Made by a program: the position numbers and the translations under genes. Of a DNA stretch of 64,000 nt, positions 7,637 through 15,559 are shown in pieces (positions within the stretch are counted from its first letter, which is position 1; the number at the start of each line of letters is the position of its first letter). The notes under the pieces were generated by a model that searched no databases, was not told the origin of the DNA, and was given only the letters and a program-made list of their open reading frames with translations. This stretch comes from a virus. The stretch spans positions 1 through 64,000 of the IMG/VR virus record IMGVR_UViG_3300042197_003333; one strand, written 5' to 3'.

Positions 7637-7951
7637 ATGAAAAAAGTTGTTAGATTAACAGAATCAGATTTGGTACGACTTGTTAAACGAGTTATTATGG
7701 AACAAACTCAGACATCATTTACACTTAATGGGGTTGAACTATTCCCGAATAGAACATATAATATGACACGCTCTATAGATAATAAAGTATATCAAGTGAC
7801 AATTAAAGAAATAATAAAGGATTCTACCGGTAAACTTAGTTATATTCTTGCTGATATTCCTAATTTAGGTGGTCAAAAAGAATTATCATTTATGCAAGAT
7901 GGAACAATTGGAGGTAATATGCAGTTAGGGAGCTTTTCAATCCGAAATTAA
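7637..7951 (+). CDS. tagged small protein
   Basis: A 104-residue protein. Residues 1-22 carry the canonical tag (RLTESDLVRLVKRVIME) followed by Gln, so a cut after VIME would release an 80-residue mature domain, a compact beta-rich unit ('FTLNGVELFPNRTYNM ... YQVTIKEII'). TATTTAT box at 7613-7619, after a terminator, so this is probably a separate transcription unit. Mature function unknown. Confidence 0.75.
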   Translation: MKKVVRLTESDLVRLVKRVIMEQTQTSFTLNGVELFPNRTYNMTRSIDNKVYQVTIKEIIKDSTGKLSYILADIPNLGGQKELSFMQDGTIGGNMQLGSFSIRN

Positions 7952-8016
7952 GAAAATAATTTTTTCAGTTAATTTAATTCCACCCAACCTTATTTTTTTA
8001 ATATATTTGCAGTTAT

Positions 8017-8295
8017 ATGGAAGAATCAATTAGAAGAATTGCCAAGTATATTTTGGATAATAAATTTCCAGGGTTTGAGGATGTTCTTGTTACAAAGGAA
8101 CAACTTGTTTCCAGTCGGTTTCATCACGAAAGCAATTTGGTCTATAATATCTTTTTGGTTATTAATTTTAAAGAGCACGGAATTGAGTATATTGACAAAA
8201 TGCATGATATTAAAAAACTAATTGAGGAAACAATTCGTGTTGGTGGAATTAAAAATAGAATTAAGTTCTATACCCATTATTCTGACGAAGATTAA
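8017..8295 (+). CDS. hypothetical protein
   Basis: A 92-residue soluble protein starting MEESIRRIAKYILDNKFPGF, of mixed helix and strand pattern. A TATATTTG element at 8002-8009 precedes it, and a degenerate C-rich intergenic element lies at 7958-7998. Not recognised; similar short 'RRIAKYILDNKFPGF' starts occur in other phage hypothetical proteins. Confidence 0.6.
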   Translation: MEESIRRIAKYILDNKFPGFEDVLVTKEQLVSSRFHHESNLVYNIFLVINFKEHGIEYIDKMHDIKKLIEETIRVGGIKNRIKFYTHYSDED

Positions 8296-8346
8296 TTTCC
8301 CCTTTTTTTATTCAAATTTTTTAATTATTATTGTTAAAAACAAATT

Positions 8347-8661
8347 ATGAAACACTTATTATTTTTTATTCTTACAATTATTTCACTTAATTTTATTTCA
8401 TGCAAAAAAGAAGTTGGTGGATGTATGGACCCAGTTGCAACAAACTATAATCCCGAAGCAGATTTTGCCGATAATTCATTATGCGCTTATGATTGTTCTT
8501 GCGGTTATATAACCAACGATGAAATTATTTATCCAAATTATACTTTAAGTGTTAAAAATATATGTTCGGGAAACATTCAAACATTCTATGTATCATATGA
8601 TGTTTGGATGGGAAATTATATTGGAGATTATATGTGTTTTTCAAATGTAAGTTCTTGGTAA
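8347..8661 (+). CDS. lipoprotein with GCMDPVATNYNP motif
   Basis: A 104-residue protein with a signal sequence (MKHLLFFILTIISLNFISC) and lipobox Cys near residue 19. The mature part opens with 'GCMDPVATNYNPEADFADN', a Cys-rich unit that in Bacteroidota surface proteins occurs as a repeat (GCTDPxAxNYNPxAxxDDGSC). Five more Cys follow. This points to an outer-surface location in a Bacteroidota host, possibly receptor masking. Followed by a terminator at 8684-8710. Confidence 0.7.
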   Translation: MKHLLFFILTIISLNFISCKKEVGGCMDPVATNYNPEADFADNSLCAYDCSCGYITNDEIIYPNYTLSVKNICSGNIQTFYVSYDVWMGNYIGDYMCFSNVSSW

Positions 8662-8683
8662 ATAGTTATTTTGTATTTTAATT

Positions 8684-8710
8684 ACCCCCATCTTTGTATG
8701 GGGTTTTTTA
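8684..8710 (+). terminator. rho-independent terminator
   Basis: ACCCCCA ... TGGGGT stem followed by a T-run. Confidence 0.65.
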
Positions 8711-8732
8711 TTTTCATTATATTTATTGTGAT

Positions 8733-9041
8733 ATGAGATATATCATAACAGAAGAACAAAATATTATGTTAAGTGTCCTGAGAAGAACTACTCAAGATTA
8801 TGATTTGATTAAAGATATTGTTTATGAGGGAATGGATTTATTTTTATGCCAGGCTAACTCATTTAATATATATTATGATTTAACATGTAGAAACTCGGCA
8901 ATGACTTATCTTTTAAATTATTTTGACAACCAAAATCAAGAAGGTTATTTAAAAATGGAAGATTATCTAACAGATTTTATTAAGGAAACATTTTTACAAC
9001 AAATTATTGATTATTGGAAAGAAAACAAAGAATTATGCTAA
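8733..9041 (+). CDS. MKYLITE-related small protein
   Basis: A 102-residue protein starting MRYIITEEQNIMLSVLRRTT, related at the N-terminus to the MKYLITE family of 1-1.4 kb and 10.8 kb. The start is the ATG after an ATATTTATTGTGAT stretch; the longer upstream frame runs through the terminator. The rest is helical and acidic. Its stop overlaps the next gene's start by seven bases. Confidence 0.65.
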   Translation: MRYIITEEQNIMLSVLRRTTQDYDLIKDIVYEGMDLFLCQANSFNIYYDLTCRNSAMTYLLNYFDNQNQEGYLKMEDYLTDFIKETFLQQIIDYWKENKELC

Positions 9042-9745
9042 CAAAATATAATGCATTTAATAAATTATTTCCAAAATTTATCAAAACATTGGATATTGAC
9101 GGAATTAAATTTTTAGACTCCGGCAAAACAACAAAAGTAGAAATTAGAAGTTGGAGATTTGAAAATCCTGAAATTGTTGAGGTTCCATTATTGAAAATTG
9201 TAAATCCAAAAAATATTCCATTTTCTTATAATTCATTACAAGATTTAATTGGTATTGAACTTGAATCACTTGGCAAAATAACATCGTCGCAACTTACACC
9301 AAATATAATATATAACTTAATTAAATTTGATGACTTTGAGTATAAGAATTATTATTTGCCTAATAATATTTTGGAAAGATTTAAAAATTGTGTAAATGGA
9401 CTTGACGCTGAAATTGTATATAGAAGTAAAAGTTACAAGACCACAATAAAATTAACTTATGTTATTGATAATGATTTTGATTTATATTGGGAGGACTCTG
9501 AAAGTTTTGCAATGGATATTGCAATAAAAATCCAATCAATTTTTATTGAAGATTCTGTTTTTGACCAAAGTTATTTTGTTGAAAGGGATAAACTTATTAA
9601 TGTTGCTAGAGAAACTATATATGACGAAACTTCTATATTCGAAGGGCCTATTTGGCATTGTGTGACAGATAATTTTACGGAATATGAAACATTTATTAAT
9701 ACTCAATGGCAATTCATAAACTTTAATTTTATACCAAAGATATAG
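9035..9745 (+). CDS. hypothetical protein
   Basis: A 236-residue protein starting MLTKYNAFNKLFPKFIKTLD, overlapping the preceding stop so probably coupled to it. It has two similar halves in style: a strand-rich region, 'IIYNLIKFDDFEYKNYYLP', then 'IKLTYVIDNDFDLYWEDS'. No catalytic motif recognised. Confidence 0.6.
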   Translation: MLTKYNAFNKLFPKFIKTLDIDGIKFLDSGKTTKVEIRSWRFENPEIVEVPLLKIVNPKNIPFSYNSLQDLIGIELESLGKITSSQLTPNIIYNLIKFDDFEYKNYYLPNNILERFKNCVNGLDAEIVYRSKSYKTTIKLTYVIDNDFDLYWEDSESFAMDIAIKIQSIFIEDSVFDQSYFVERDKLINVARETIYDETSIFEGPIWHCVTDNFTEYETFINTQWQFINFNFIPKI

Positions 9746-9756
9746 TATTTATAGTT

Positions 9757-10065
9757 ATGCAAACAGAATTTGAAGAAGACCATAACTCCCTTGAAAAGTC
9801 AATTAATAGGTTTATGAAAACTCAATTTTCATGGGTAAAAAAGATTGATATTGATAAAGAAAATTTTTTACAAAACAAACAATCAAAAAGTAAATTTAAA
9901 AACTATGATGTTTATGTCGGTGTTTCAAGAGAAGACCTTCCATTTTTAAAACAAAATAAGGATGCTCTTGATACCGCTGAAGAACAATTGACTCTTTTAT
10001 TTAATGCTCTCATAAAAGATAGTGGTAATATAAGTGTTAATATAATTCCAAAAGTAATTGAGTAA
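9757..10065 (+). CDS. hypothetical protein
   Basis: A 102-residue Lys-rich protein starting MQTEFEEDHNSLEKSINRFM, with N- and C-terminal helices. TATTTAT box at 9746-9752. Not recognised. Confidence 0.6.
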   Translation: MQTEFEEDHNSLEKSINRFMKTQFSWVKKIDIDKENFLQNKQSKSKFKNYDVYVGVSREDLPFLKQNKDALDTAEEQLTLLFNALIKDSGNISVNIIPKVIE

Positions 10066-10067
10066 AA

Positions 10068-10099
10068 TTTGACATAATCAATTTTTTATTTTACATTTG
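10068..10099 (+). promoter_or_regulatory. Bacteroidota-type promoter
   Basis: TTTGAC (10068-10073) and TACATTTG (10092-10099) with consensus spacing; the small gene at 10107 starts eight bases downstream. Confidence 0.75.
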
Positions 10100-10106
10100 T
10101 AAAATT

Positions 10107-10184
10107 ATGAAAAAAACTTATTCTTATTTCTTTATCGGTGTTACACTTTTGATTATTGCAACAATGCTTGAAAGATGTAGTTAA
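10107..10184 (+). CDS. 25-residue membrane micropeptide
   Basis: MKKTYSYFFIGVTLLIIATM then LERCS: one hydrophobic helix after a short basic start. It is easy to miss by size, but a well-formed host-type promoter ends just before it and nothing else can be the target of that promoter before the tagged gene at 10226, which has its own TATTTAT box. Could be a short lipoprotein-like or toxin-like membrane peptide. Confidence 0.5.
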   Translation: MKKTYSYFFIGVTLLIIATMLERCS

Positions 10185-10225
10185 TTTTTTATAAATTAAT
10201 AATATTTATATAAAAAAATATTATT

Positions 10226-10513
10226 ATGAAAAAAACAATTAGACTAACAGAAAGAGATTTAACAAGACTTGTTAAAAAAATACTTAGCGAGCAACCAGAG
10301 TTATATGACATGGAGTTAGATGCAATGAAAGAAATAAAACATGAAATTGAAAAGTTAATTGATTTCGCCGAAGGTAAGTGCATGGAAGTATATTCTGATG
10401 AGACAAGATGTGAAAATTTTTTAAAGGTTATGTCAGAAACACCTCTAAAAGATATAGTAATCGACTACAAAAATATTTTTAACAACTTACGACCTGATAA
10501 AGTAAAATATTAA
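10226..10513 (+). CDS. tagged small protein
   Basis: A 95-residue protein with the tag RLTERDLTRLVKKILSE then Gln-Pro; predicted cut after ILSE (residue 22). The mature 73 residues are acidic and helical (EIKHEIEKLIDFAEGKCMEVYSD), with two Cys. TATTTAT box at 10203-10209. Confidence 0.75.
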   Translation: MKKTIRLTERDLTRLVKKILSEQPELYDMELDAMKEIKHEIEKLIDFAEGKCMEVYSDETRCENFLKVMSETPLKDIVIDYKNIFNNLRPDKVKY

Positions 10514-10567
10514 AAGCCAAAAAAACTCGGGTATTCTTTGTCCGATTAATTAATAAAGTAAAAAATA

Positions 10568-10795
10568 TTAATCTTTTGTTAGTTCAAAGGTCATTCCTCC
10601 TGAATTTTCTGATGGAAAATTATTTTTTCCAGGACCGCAAGAAGCGCAACTTTTAGTTCTGTCAAGAGTAATTCCTCTTGCTGCAAGTTCTTTTGAAAAT
10701 TTGTGAGGACTCATTCCGTACAACCTTGCAATTTCTTCTAATCTTCTATTTTGAACAAAATATAGTGTTAAAACATCTTCTTTGCGTATATTCAT
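10568..10795 (-). CDS. helix-turn-helix protein with CxxC
   Basis: A 75-residue protein starting MNIRKEDVLTLYFVQNRRLE. Residues 18-42 ('RLEEIARLYGMSPHKFSKELAARGI') form a clear helix-turn-helix of the homeodomain-like/resolvase type. It is followed by 'SCASCGPGK', possibly half a zinc site. A phage transcription regulator is likely. It is divergent from 10818, and the short gap (10796-10817) must hold both start regions, with TATTTA[T/C] boxes on both strands. Confidence 0.6.
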   Translation of the reverse strand: MNIRKEDVLTLYFVQNRRLEEIARLYGMSPHKFSKELAARGITLDRTKSCASCGPGKNNFPSENSGGMTFELTKD

Positions 10796-10817
10796 ATCTA
10801 GTAAATATTTATGATAT

Positions 10818-11147
10818 ATGAAATATTTGATAACAGAAAGTAGATATAATAAAGTAATTAAACAATTTATTGAATCAAGATATGATAATATTGTATCCGT
10901 TAGTTTTGAAGATACTTCTGTTTGGCTTGCAAGTGAAAATAAATCCCATAGTAGAACACTTATTAAAATAATAATTGACCCTCATAAAATTCTTGATGGT
11001 AACATTAATGGAAATTTTATAGGTTATAACAGGAATTTAAGAATAGACATTTGGAATGACCTTAATAAATTATTTAATTTAAAACTTGATAAATATGGGT
11101 CAGATTGGGACATTGCAATATATGGAGTTAAATTAGAACCTATTTAA
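10818..11147 (+). CDS. MKYLITE-family small protein
   Basis: A 109-residue protein starting MKYLITESRYNKVIKQFIES, same N-terminal module and length as the array at 1-1398, with conserved placing of 'FEDTSVWLAS ... RTLIKIII' strands. TATTTAT box at 10806-10812. Directly followed after two bases by a second member. Confidence 0.7.
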   Translation: MKYLITESRYNKVIKQFIESRYDNIVSVSFEDTSVWLASENKSHSRTLIKIIIDPHKILDGNINGNFIGYNRNLRIDIWNDLNKLFNLKLDKYGSDWDIAIYGVKLEPI

Positions 11148-11149
11148 AA

Positions 11150-11593
11150 ATGGAATATAGAATTACAAAAAAACAATATGACGCTCTTGTAAATAAATTA
11201 TTAAAGTCTTACTTGGGCGCTGTCAGTTCTGTAGAAAGCGAAAGCTATTATGAGTTATTTTCAGGGAAAGAGCAATCTTCAAATTTTGCGGATATATGGA
11301 AAAGAAAAAAACACGAATTTGGATGCAAAAAAGAATTAGTGTTCCATTTTGATACTAGCTCATATTTAACTAGGTTTGTTCCTGTGATTAAGAAAAAAAG
11401 ATTTGGAAAATTATTAATAGATTACATTTATAAACAAACTGGTATTTTGGCAGATTGTGTTGACTATGACTATGATTTTAAACTAGAAAAGAAACAAGAC
11501 CCAACTGACTCCGATTATGACGCCGATTATGATGACTTTGACTATCGTTCTAAAAATTATAGTAGAAAATTAATAAAAAAGAAAAGGAAATAA
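11150..11593 (+). CDS. MKYLITE-related protein with acidic tail
   Basis: A 147-residue protein starting MEYRITKKQYDALVNKLLKS, alignable with the gene just upstream (IT-x-x-x-[YF]-x-x-[VL] spacing). The C-terminal 35 residues are an Asp/Tyr run (DSDYDADYDDFDY) followed by a basic end (KLIKKKRK), a charge pattern suited to binding another protein or DNA. Function unknown. Confidence 0.65.
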   Translation: MEYRITKKQYDALVNKLLKSYLGAVSSVESESYYELFSGKEQSSNFADIWKRKKHEFGCKKELVFHFDTSSYLTRFVPVIKKKRFGKLLIDYIYKQTGILADCVDYDYDFKLEKKQDPTDSDYDADYDDFDYRSKNYSRKLIKKKRK

Positions 11594-11597
11594 TTTT

Positions 11598-11626
11598 TTT
11601 TGGTTTCAAAATTTTGTATATCTTTG
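11598..11626 (+). promoter_or_regulatory. Bacteroidota-type promoter
   Basis: TTTGG near 11599-11603 and TATCTTTG at 11619-11626. Drives the lipoprotein gene at 11639. Confidence 0.7.
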
Positions 11627-11638
11627 TAAAAAAAAGAT

Positions 11639-12082
11639 ATGACAAGATTATTCATTATTTTACTATCAATTTTGTTTACAGGTTGTTATAAAGAAACAGA
11701 TAGACCTGAACCAAAAAAATACTATATAACATGTATGGCTCATCATAATTGGAACCAAGTTAATGAGCTCGGAACTGGAATGGGAGAAGCTTCTTTTGGA
11801 TTTACAATCTTGGATGAATATAATCATTTAATTTGGGAAAAAACAGGATACATTCAAAACCAAACTTTATATTTTGATGCTATTGGGTCATCAGGTCAAT
11901 ATTTAACTATGTATGTTTCAGTAACCGATGTTTGGGATTACGCTTCCGCAACTATTGAAATAAATGGACAATTGGAGGGATTTATATCTACCAATGACCA
12001 GTTTATAAATCAAAGTGCGGGATTTTACTTTAAAAACATTAATGGAAAAGAATTTTTGGTAAAAGAAATTAAACTATCTTGA
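11639..12082 (+). CDS. lipoprotein
   Basis: A 147-residue protein with signal sequence and lipobox (MTRLFIILLSILFTGC, Cys at 16). The mature domain is beta-rich and resembles an immunoglobulin- or lipocalin-like sandwich, ending in two 'GF.F..ING.EFLVKEI' strands. No family recognised. Probably surface-exposed on the host; it is followed by the T9SS-type secreted protein. Confidence 0.7.
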   Translation: MTRLFIILLSILFTGCYKETDRPEPKKYYITCMAHHNWNQVNELGTGMGEASFGFTILDEYNHLIWEKTGYIQNQTLYFDAIGSSGQYLTMYVSVTDVWDYASATIEINGQLEGFISTNDQFINQSAGFYFKNINGKEFLVKEIKLS

Positions 12083-12109
12083 TTATTCAGGGTAAAAGAA
12101 CTAAATTTG
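12079..12109 (+). promoter_or_regulatory. Bacteroidota-type promoter
   Basis: TTG (12079-12081) and TAAATTTG (12102-12109) upstream of the secreted-protein gene at 12139. Confidence 0.6.
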
Positions 12110-12138
12110 AACAAACAAATAAAAATTAAATAAAAATT

Positions 12139-13233
12139 ATGAAAAAAACATTTCTTTCTTTCTTCGCATCGTTGTTGAGCATTTTCGCAATCGGGCAACC
12201 ACTTAATTTTAATCAGATAATGAGAGTAACTATTATAGATACTAATCTGACCGCTTCCTGTGATTTCCAAGTTTATTTTACATATTCGTTGCCGGATGAT
12301 TCTGTATCATACACCACTAATTGCGTTTTTGATTCGGTAGATATTGATTTGACTGAATCTGAAACATTTTATACATGTACAGTTGAGCATTTTGATGTTG
12401 ATACTATTGAATCTTACAATTGGACAATTTGTATTGATGCTATTTTTCCTTGCACTCCATCCGCCGATACGTGTAGAAGTGGTATACTTTATCCAAATAT
12501 GGGTTCTGGAAGTATATATGGACAAATTTTTTATGTTGATGATAATTTAATTGATTACGACCAAGATGGATACCCTTCAAACTTTGATTGTGACGATAAT
12601 AATCCTATTGTATACCCAACTGCGCCAGAACTATGTGATGGTATTGACAACAATTGTGATGGTATTTCAGATTCATTAAATTACCCAACAATTGACATGC
12701 ACTTTGTTGATGACTCACTTGTTGAGGACACCTCATCAATTTATGTGGTTTGTCAAGTAGAGGGGGGTGATTCATTTATGTGGGATTTTAATGGACAAAT
12801 GGTTGATTCACTTTATACTGAAGTGTCATTCGTAGATACTGGTCTTTATACCATTTGTCTTTACGCTTCGGCTAACGGAGGGTGTGTGACTGACTCTTGT
12901 CTATCTTTTGAAATTGATTCAATGGGTTCGTGGTCGCCAAACGGAATGCCAACTGCATATACATTATATGTTGTACCTGAATATATTACAAATTCGGTAT
13001 CTGAAATAACAAATACTCTTGTCGTGTATCCAAATCCTGTATCAAACAACATCACAATTCAAAACAATAATTCGGTTAATATTCAAATTACATCTTTATC
13101 TGGCGGTTTGGTTTATTCACAAAAACATAATGGATTAATCAATATTAATGTTGAAGACCTATCTAGTGGAATTTATATTCTTAATATGAATGATGGTCTG
13201 ACAAATAAAGTTTGTAGGTTTGTAAAACAATAA
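12139..13233 (+). CDS. secreted protein with type IX secretion C-terminal domain
   Basis: A 364-residue protein. Residues 1-19 are a signal peptide (MKKTFLSFFASLLSIFAIG). Residues about 147-184 hold a MopE-like putative metal-binding unit (DQDGYPSNFDCDDNN ... ELCDGIDNNCDGISD). A 70-residue immunoglobulin-like region follows. The last 75 residues match the Por/T9SS sorting domain: 'VVYPNPVSNNITI', then 'SLSGGLVYSQ', then 'LSSGIYILNM'. Proteins of this type cross the outer membrane of Bacteroidota by the host's T9SS and are attached to the surface or released. It has its own host-type promoter and a terminator, so it behaves as a single-gene unit, possibly acquired from a host. Confidence 0.85.
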   Translation: MKKTFLSFFASLLSIFAIGQPLNFNQIMRVTIIDTNLTASCDFQVYFTYSLPDDSVSYTTNCVFDSVDIDLTESETFYTCTVEHFDVDTIESYNWTICIDAIFPCTPSADTCRSGILYPNMGSGSIYGQIFYVDDNLIDYDQDGYPSNFDCDDNNPIVYPTAPELCDGIDNNCDGISDSLNYPTIDMHFVDDSLVEDTSSIYVVCQVEGGDSFMWDFNGQMVDSLYTEVSFVDTGLYTICLYASANGGCVTDSCLSFEIDSMGSWSPNGMPTAYTLYVVPEYITNSVSEITNTLVVYPNPVSNNITIQNNNSVNIQITSLSGGLVYSQKHNGLININVEDLSSGIYILNMNDGLTNKVCRFVKQ

Positions 13234-13259
13234 TATAAAAAGTAACTATAATTTAAAAA

Positions 13260-13288
13260 CCCTTCCATATTAGGAGGGGTTTTTTGTT
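13260..13288 (+). terminator. rho-independent terminator (duplicated cassette, copy 1)
   Basis: CCCTTCC ATATTA GGAGGGG stem then T-run. The stretch from here through the TATTTAT box (13297-13303) is repeated almost exactly at 14607-14650. Confidence 0.75.
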
Positions 13289-13317
13289 TTTTGATATATT
13301 TATAAAAAAAAAGAATT

Positions 13318-13851
13318 ATGTCAAAAAAATTTATAATTTCAGAAGAAGAAAGAAAACATTTAAAATCACTTTACGAGAATAAGGGTATTTTAAATGAACT
13401 TGAGACAAATACCGCTAGCGGAGTTGATTCCGCTTCTGCAAGGCAAAATTTGCAACCACAAGGTGATAAAGGTACATATACTTGGGAGTCAGCACTTAAA
13501 AAATTTCCTTGTCTTAATACTTATGCGACAGATAAAAAGATTTATAATAATGGAAGTTACGATTATGTAAAAATTAAATATGAAAATAACCCATATAATG
13601 CGTTTTTAAACGATGGTCATTTGTATGATATGAAAACAAAAGAATTTACTCAAAAATATTTGGGTAAAGAAGTTCCTTGTAATAAATCAAGTAGTGATGT
13701 ATCGGGTGTTAAATCAAGTAGTAATGTATCGTACAATAACAAATATATTGATGAACTATCTCAAAAATTGCAACTACAAGGAAAAACTGAACAGGAAAAA
13801 ATAAATCAAATTATGGCTGAACTGAATAAACTAACACCAAAAACGGCATGA
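13318..13851 (+). CDS. tagged protein
   Basis: A 177-residue protein with the tag MSKKFIISEEERKHLKSLYE; predicted cut after LYE (residue 20). The middle contains 'YTWESALKKFPCLNTYATDK ... YDYVKIKYENNPYNAFLNDGHLYDM', a small domain also recalling other tagged phage proteins. Direct repeat 'KSSSDVSGVKSSSNVS' near residue 120. Stop overlaps the next start (ATGATGA). TATTTAT box at 13297-13303. Confidence 0.7.
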   Translation: MSKKFIISEEERKHLKSLYENKGILNELETNTASGVDSASARQNLQPQGDKGTYTWESALKKFPCLNTYATDKKIYNNGSYDYVKIKYENNPYNAFLNDGHLYDMKTKEFTQKYLGKEVPCNKSSSDVSGVKSSSNVSYNNKYIDELSQKLQLQGKTEQEKINQIMAELNKLTPKTA

Positions 13852-14585
13852 TGAAACATATTTTAAACGAAGAAATAAATCAAATAAAATATCTTTTTAA
13901 TTACAAAAAAGGTATTGTAATATCTGAACAAAGTGCGGACAAAGTTACCAATTTTACCGTAAAAAATATTCAAGACAAATTAATTCAATTAGGGTATAAA
14001 GATATTTTATCTAATCAAGGTAAAATTAAAAACCCATCGGATGGTAAGTTTGGTCCGGCAACTATGGCAGCAATTACAAAGGCGATACAAGATTCAAAAA
14101 CGCAGGCACCAGTATCAACAACCGATACCGCCAAAACAACTCCCACTACAACAACTACAGCAACTGCGGATACTACAACTGCTACAGCTCCTACAACATC
14201 ACCAACAACTGCTACAGCTCCTACAACATCACCATCAACTGCCGCCACAACTCCTGCAAATACTACTAAACCAACACAAACAGAACAATGGTGTGAAAAA
14301 AATACAATATTAGATGATGAAAAATGTTATTCTGTTGTAGGTATGAAATATGAAGACGCCGAAAGAAAAGTTCGCAATGACGCTAAAAAAGATGGGGAAC
14401 ATAGATTTAAAAGAGATGAATTTTGGGATGATAACTCTAAAACATTAATTAGAATATATGGAAGTAAGAGTCGTACATCAAAAGAAATTGAAAAAAGAAA
14501 TATTCAAAAACAACAAACTAATGTTGTTCCGAAACCCAGCTATAGTACTAGAGATGTAAAACAATCATTAGATGATAATGTTTAA
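13848..14585 (+). CDS. tagged protein with peptidoglycan-binding-like domain
   Basis: A 245-residue protein (start at 13848 or the next codon). Residues 1-27 form a longer variant of the tag ending in VISE followed by Gln. Residues 33-80 ('VKNIQDKLIQLGYKDIL ... DGKFGPATMAAITKAIQ') match PG_binding_1 with its usual D-G-x-F-G-P-x-T motif. A Thr/Ala/Pro linker with repeats of TTATAPTTSP follows, then a charged C-terminal domain with two Cys (WCEKNTILDDEKCYS). It could bind peptidoglycan during entry or lysis; the tag suggests it travels in the virion. Confidence 0.7.
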   Translation: MMKHILNEEINQIKYLFNYKKGIVISEQSADKVTNFTVKNIQDKLIQLGYKDILSNQGKIKNPSDGKFGPATMAAITKAIQDSKTQAPVSTTDTAKTTPTTTTTATADTTTATAPTTSPTTATAPTTSPSTAATTPANTTKPTQTEQWCEKNTILDDEKCYSVVGMKYEDAERKVRNDAKKDGEHRFKRDEFWDDNSKTLIRIYGSKSRTSKEIEKRNIQKQQTNVVPKPSYSTRDVKQSLDDNV

Positions 14586-14606
14586 CAATGTAAAATAACT
14601 AAATAA

Positions 14607-14636
14607 ACCCTTCCATATTAGGAGGGGTTTTTTGTT
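14607..14636 (+). terminator. rho-independent terminator (duplicated cassette, copy 2)
   Basis: Same hairpin as at 13260-13288, again followed by GATATATTTATAA and the start of a tagged gene. Confidence 0.75.
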
Positions 14637-14656
14637 TTTGATATATTTATAAGGTA

Positions 14657-15550
14657 ATGAGAGAATTAATCAAAAGAATACTAAAAGAAGAGGCCGAAAT
14701 GACAGAAATGGGAATTAGTCTAAAAAGACTAAAAACACTTCAGCCAAAACAATATTTGGTTAAATCATCAGCAAAGGAAAAAAAATCAGCAGAAAAAAAA
14801 GAAGTATTAAAAGATATTACCAAAGATGTTAATTCATTATATGTAAAAATTACTGAAGATTTAAGAAATATTAATTGGCAAGATTTGACTCTTAATAAAC
14901 AAATGTTAAAAGGAACCAATTTTTATCATGTCATTTTTCCAAGTAAAATAATGAACAACATAGATGAACTTGTTTCTTTATATACAACATTAGAAGAAAA
15001 TAACTACACTAATTTAATTACTCCTTCAGATAAGATACAACAACTTGTCGATGATTATTTTGACGTTATTGAAGACGAAAACATTTATGTATATGTTGAC
15101 GAACCAAGAAATAGAAGTCATTTTCCTCAAGGCCTTCCATCATCGTTATTGGGTTATAATTTGGGTTTAAAAATATATAAAAAACTTCTTGATGATTTAT
15201 CATTTATTCAGTCTGACCCACTTGCAACAAAAGAAGTCCAAGCGATATATAAAAAATTAATTTCTTCACCTGACGTAAATACAATATTATATAAAGAATC
15301 AACTATCTTAATTGATAGACAGATAGACAGATATTACAAGATAAGAATTTTAGAAGAAAGTATATACGAAAAATACCTACAAAATAATACATCACGAAAA
15401 CTTATTTTAGATAGAACAATAATTCTTGACTCAAGTTTAAAAAAAGAAATTGGAGTAAATAGGATACAGAAAATGATTGATGACATATATTATTATGCAA
15501 AAGAAAATACAAGAACTCCTTTTGCTGACCTTGACTCAGATTTTTATTAA
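14657..15550 (+). CDS. tagged protein, minimal tag
   Basis: A 297-residue protein starting MRELIKRILKEEAEM. Its tag is short: ILKE at residues 8-11, like the T4 internal-protein targeting sequences of about ten residues. The rest is mainly helical, Lys-rich near the start then acidic; 'RNRSHFPQGLPSSLLGYNLGLKIYKKLL' is the most distinctive stretch. Also found in style among other phage hypotheticals; function unknown. TATTTAT box 14644-14650. Confidence 0.65.
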   Translation: MRELIKRILKEEAEMTEMGISLKRLKTLQPKQYLVKSSAKEKKSAEKKEVLKDITKDVNSLYVKITEDLRNINWQDLTLNKQMLKGTNFYHVIFPSKIMNNIDELVSLYTTLEENNYTNLITPSDKIQQLVDDYFDVIEDENIYVYVDEPRNRSHFPQGLPSSLLGYNLGLKIYKKLLDDLSFIQSDPLATKEVQAIYKKLISSPDVNTILYKESTILIDRQIDRYYKIRILEESIYEKYLQNNTSRKLILDRTIILDSSLKKEIGVNRIQKMIDDIYYYAKENTRTPFADLDSDFY

Positions 15551-15559
15551 ATTTGTAAA

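Noticed and set aside
14015-14313. Ala/Val-rich minus-strand frame and Gln-rich plus-strand frame
   Set aside because: Shadows of the Thr/Ala/Pro linker in the gene at 13848-14585.
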